Shown here: in pieces, positions 6,148 through 6,154 of the stretch
Position numbering within the stretch: position 1 is the first letter of the stretch
Layout: every line of letters starts with the position of its first letter
From: Candidatus Magasanikiibacteriota bacterium
GTDB taxonomy: Bacteria; Patescibacteriota; Patescibacteriia; Magasanikbacterales; GWA2-37-8
Direction of reading: 5' to 3'
NCBI GenBank assembly: GCA_903858555.1
Contig: CAIOJG010000127.1
Coordinates: 1 to 6,154 of the forward strand
Length of the DNA: 6,154 nt
Made by a program: the position numbers and the translations under genes
The notes under the pieces: model-generated
What the model was told of the DNA's origin: nothing
Database searches by the model: none
Seen by the model: only the letters and a program-made list of their open reading frames with translations

Positions 6148-6154
6148 ATTTATA

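Noticed and set aside
1..6154. CRISPR arrays, tRNA or rRNA genes, insertion sequences, UGA recoding
   Set aside because: No spaced direct repeats, cloverleaf sequence, transposase or terminal repeats were seen. TGA serves as a normal stop for the helicase, membrane-protein and mreC genes.

Overview
The window looks like chromosomal DNA from a member of the Candidate Phyla Radiation (Patescibacteria, probably a Parcubacteria-type lineage). The reasons are the AT-rich but code-11 composition, the compact layout with every gene on the minus strand, overlapping starts and stops, the absence of clear Shine-Dalgarno sequences, and the gene content: an MreB/MreC pair behind a small membrane protein, a DUF721/DciA-like protein, and a single-chain UvrD-type helicase fused to a RecB-like nuclease. 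TGA ends three of the genes, so the UGA-to-glycine code of Gracilibacteria and Absconditabacteria is excluded. The lineage call is inference from protein style; nothing in the window fixes it at phylum level.

Read in the direction of transcription (high to low coordinates), the layout is as follows. (1) 6122-5694: a small M23-type metallopeptidase frame broken by one in-frame TAA where the family normally has a tyrosine; downstream of it all remaining catalytic motifs are still in frame. (2) 5649-5515: a 44-residue protein with 11 cysteines, metallothionein- or zinc-ribbon-like, behind its own good promoter. (3) 5469-2563: a 968-residue UvrD/PcrA-type helicase with a C-terminal PD-(D/E)XK nuclease and a four-cysteine iron-sulfur motif. 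(4) 2566-2273: a DUF721/DciA-like protein whose ATG overlaps the helicase stop. (5) 2253-2225: a near-consensus sigma-70-type promoter with a palindrome in its spacer. (6) 2215-1817: a four-helix membrane protein. (7) 1824-781: mreB. (8) 775-20: mreC, with a possible mreD lying outside the window.

Two functional blocks are visible. Helicase-nuclease plus DciA-like protein form a translationally coupled DNA-maintenance pair (break processing and possibly replicative helicase loading). The membrane protein, MreB and MreC form a cell-shape operon, coupled by an 8-base overlap and a 5-base gap. No gene-free stretch exceeds about 60 bases.

The points most worth a second look are the nonsense-interrupted peptidase, the unlisted cysteine-rich small protein, and two matching promoters (TTGCCA and TAGCCA, each 17 bases from a -10 box that sits exactly 9 bases before an ATG), which predict almost leaderless mRNAs. 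Also notable are a palindrome inside the mre promoter, an 18-bp perfect palindrome inside the DciA-like gene, and a D-to-E change in the MreB phosphate-2 motif.
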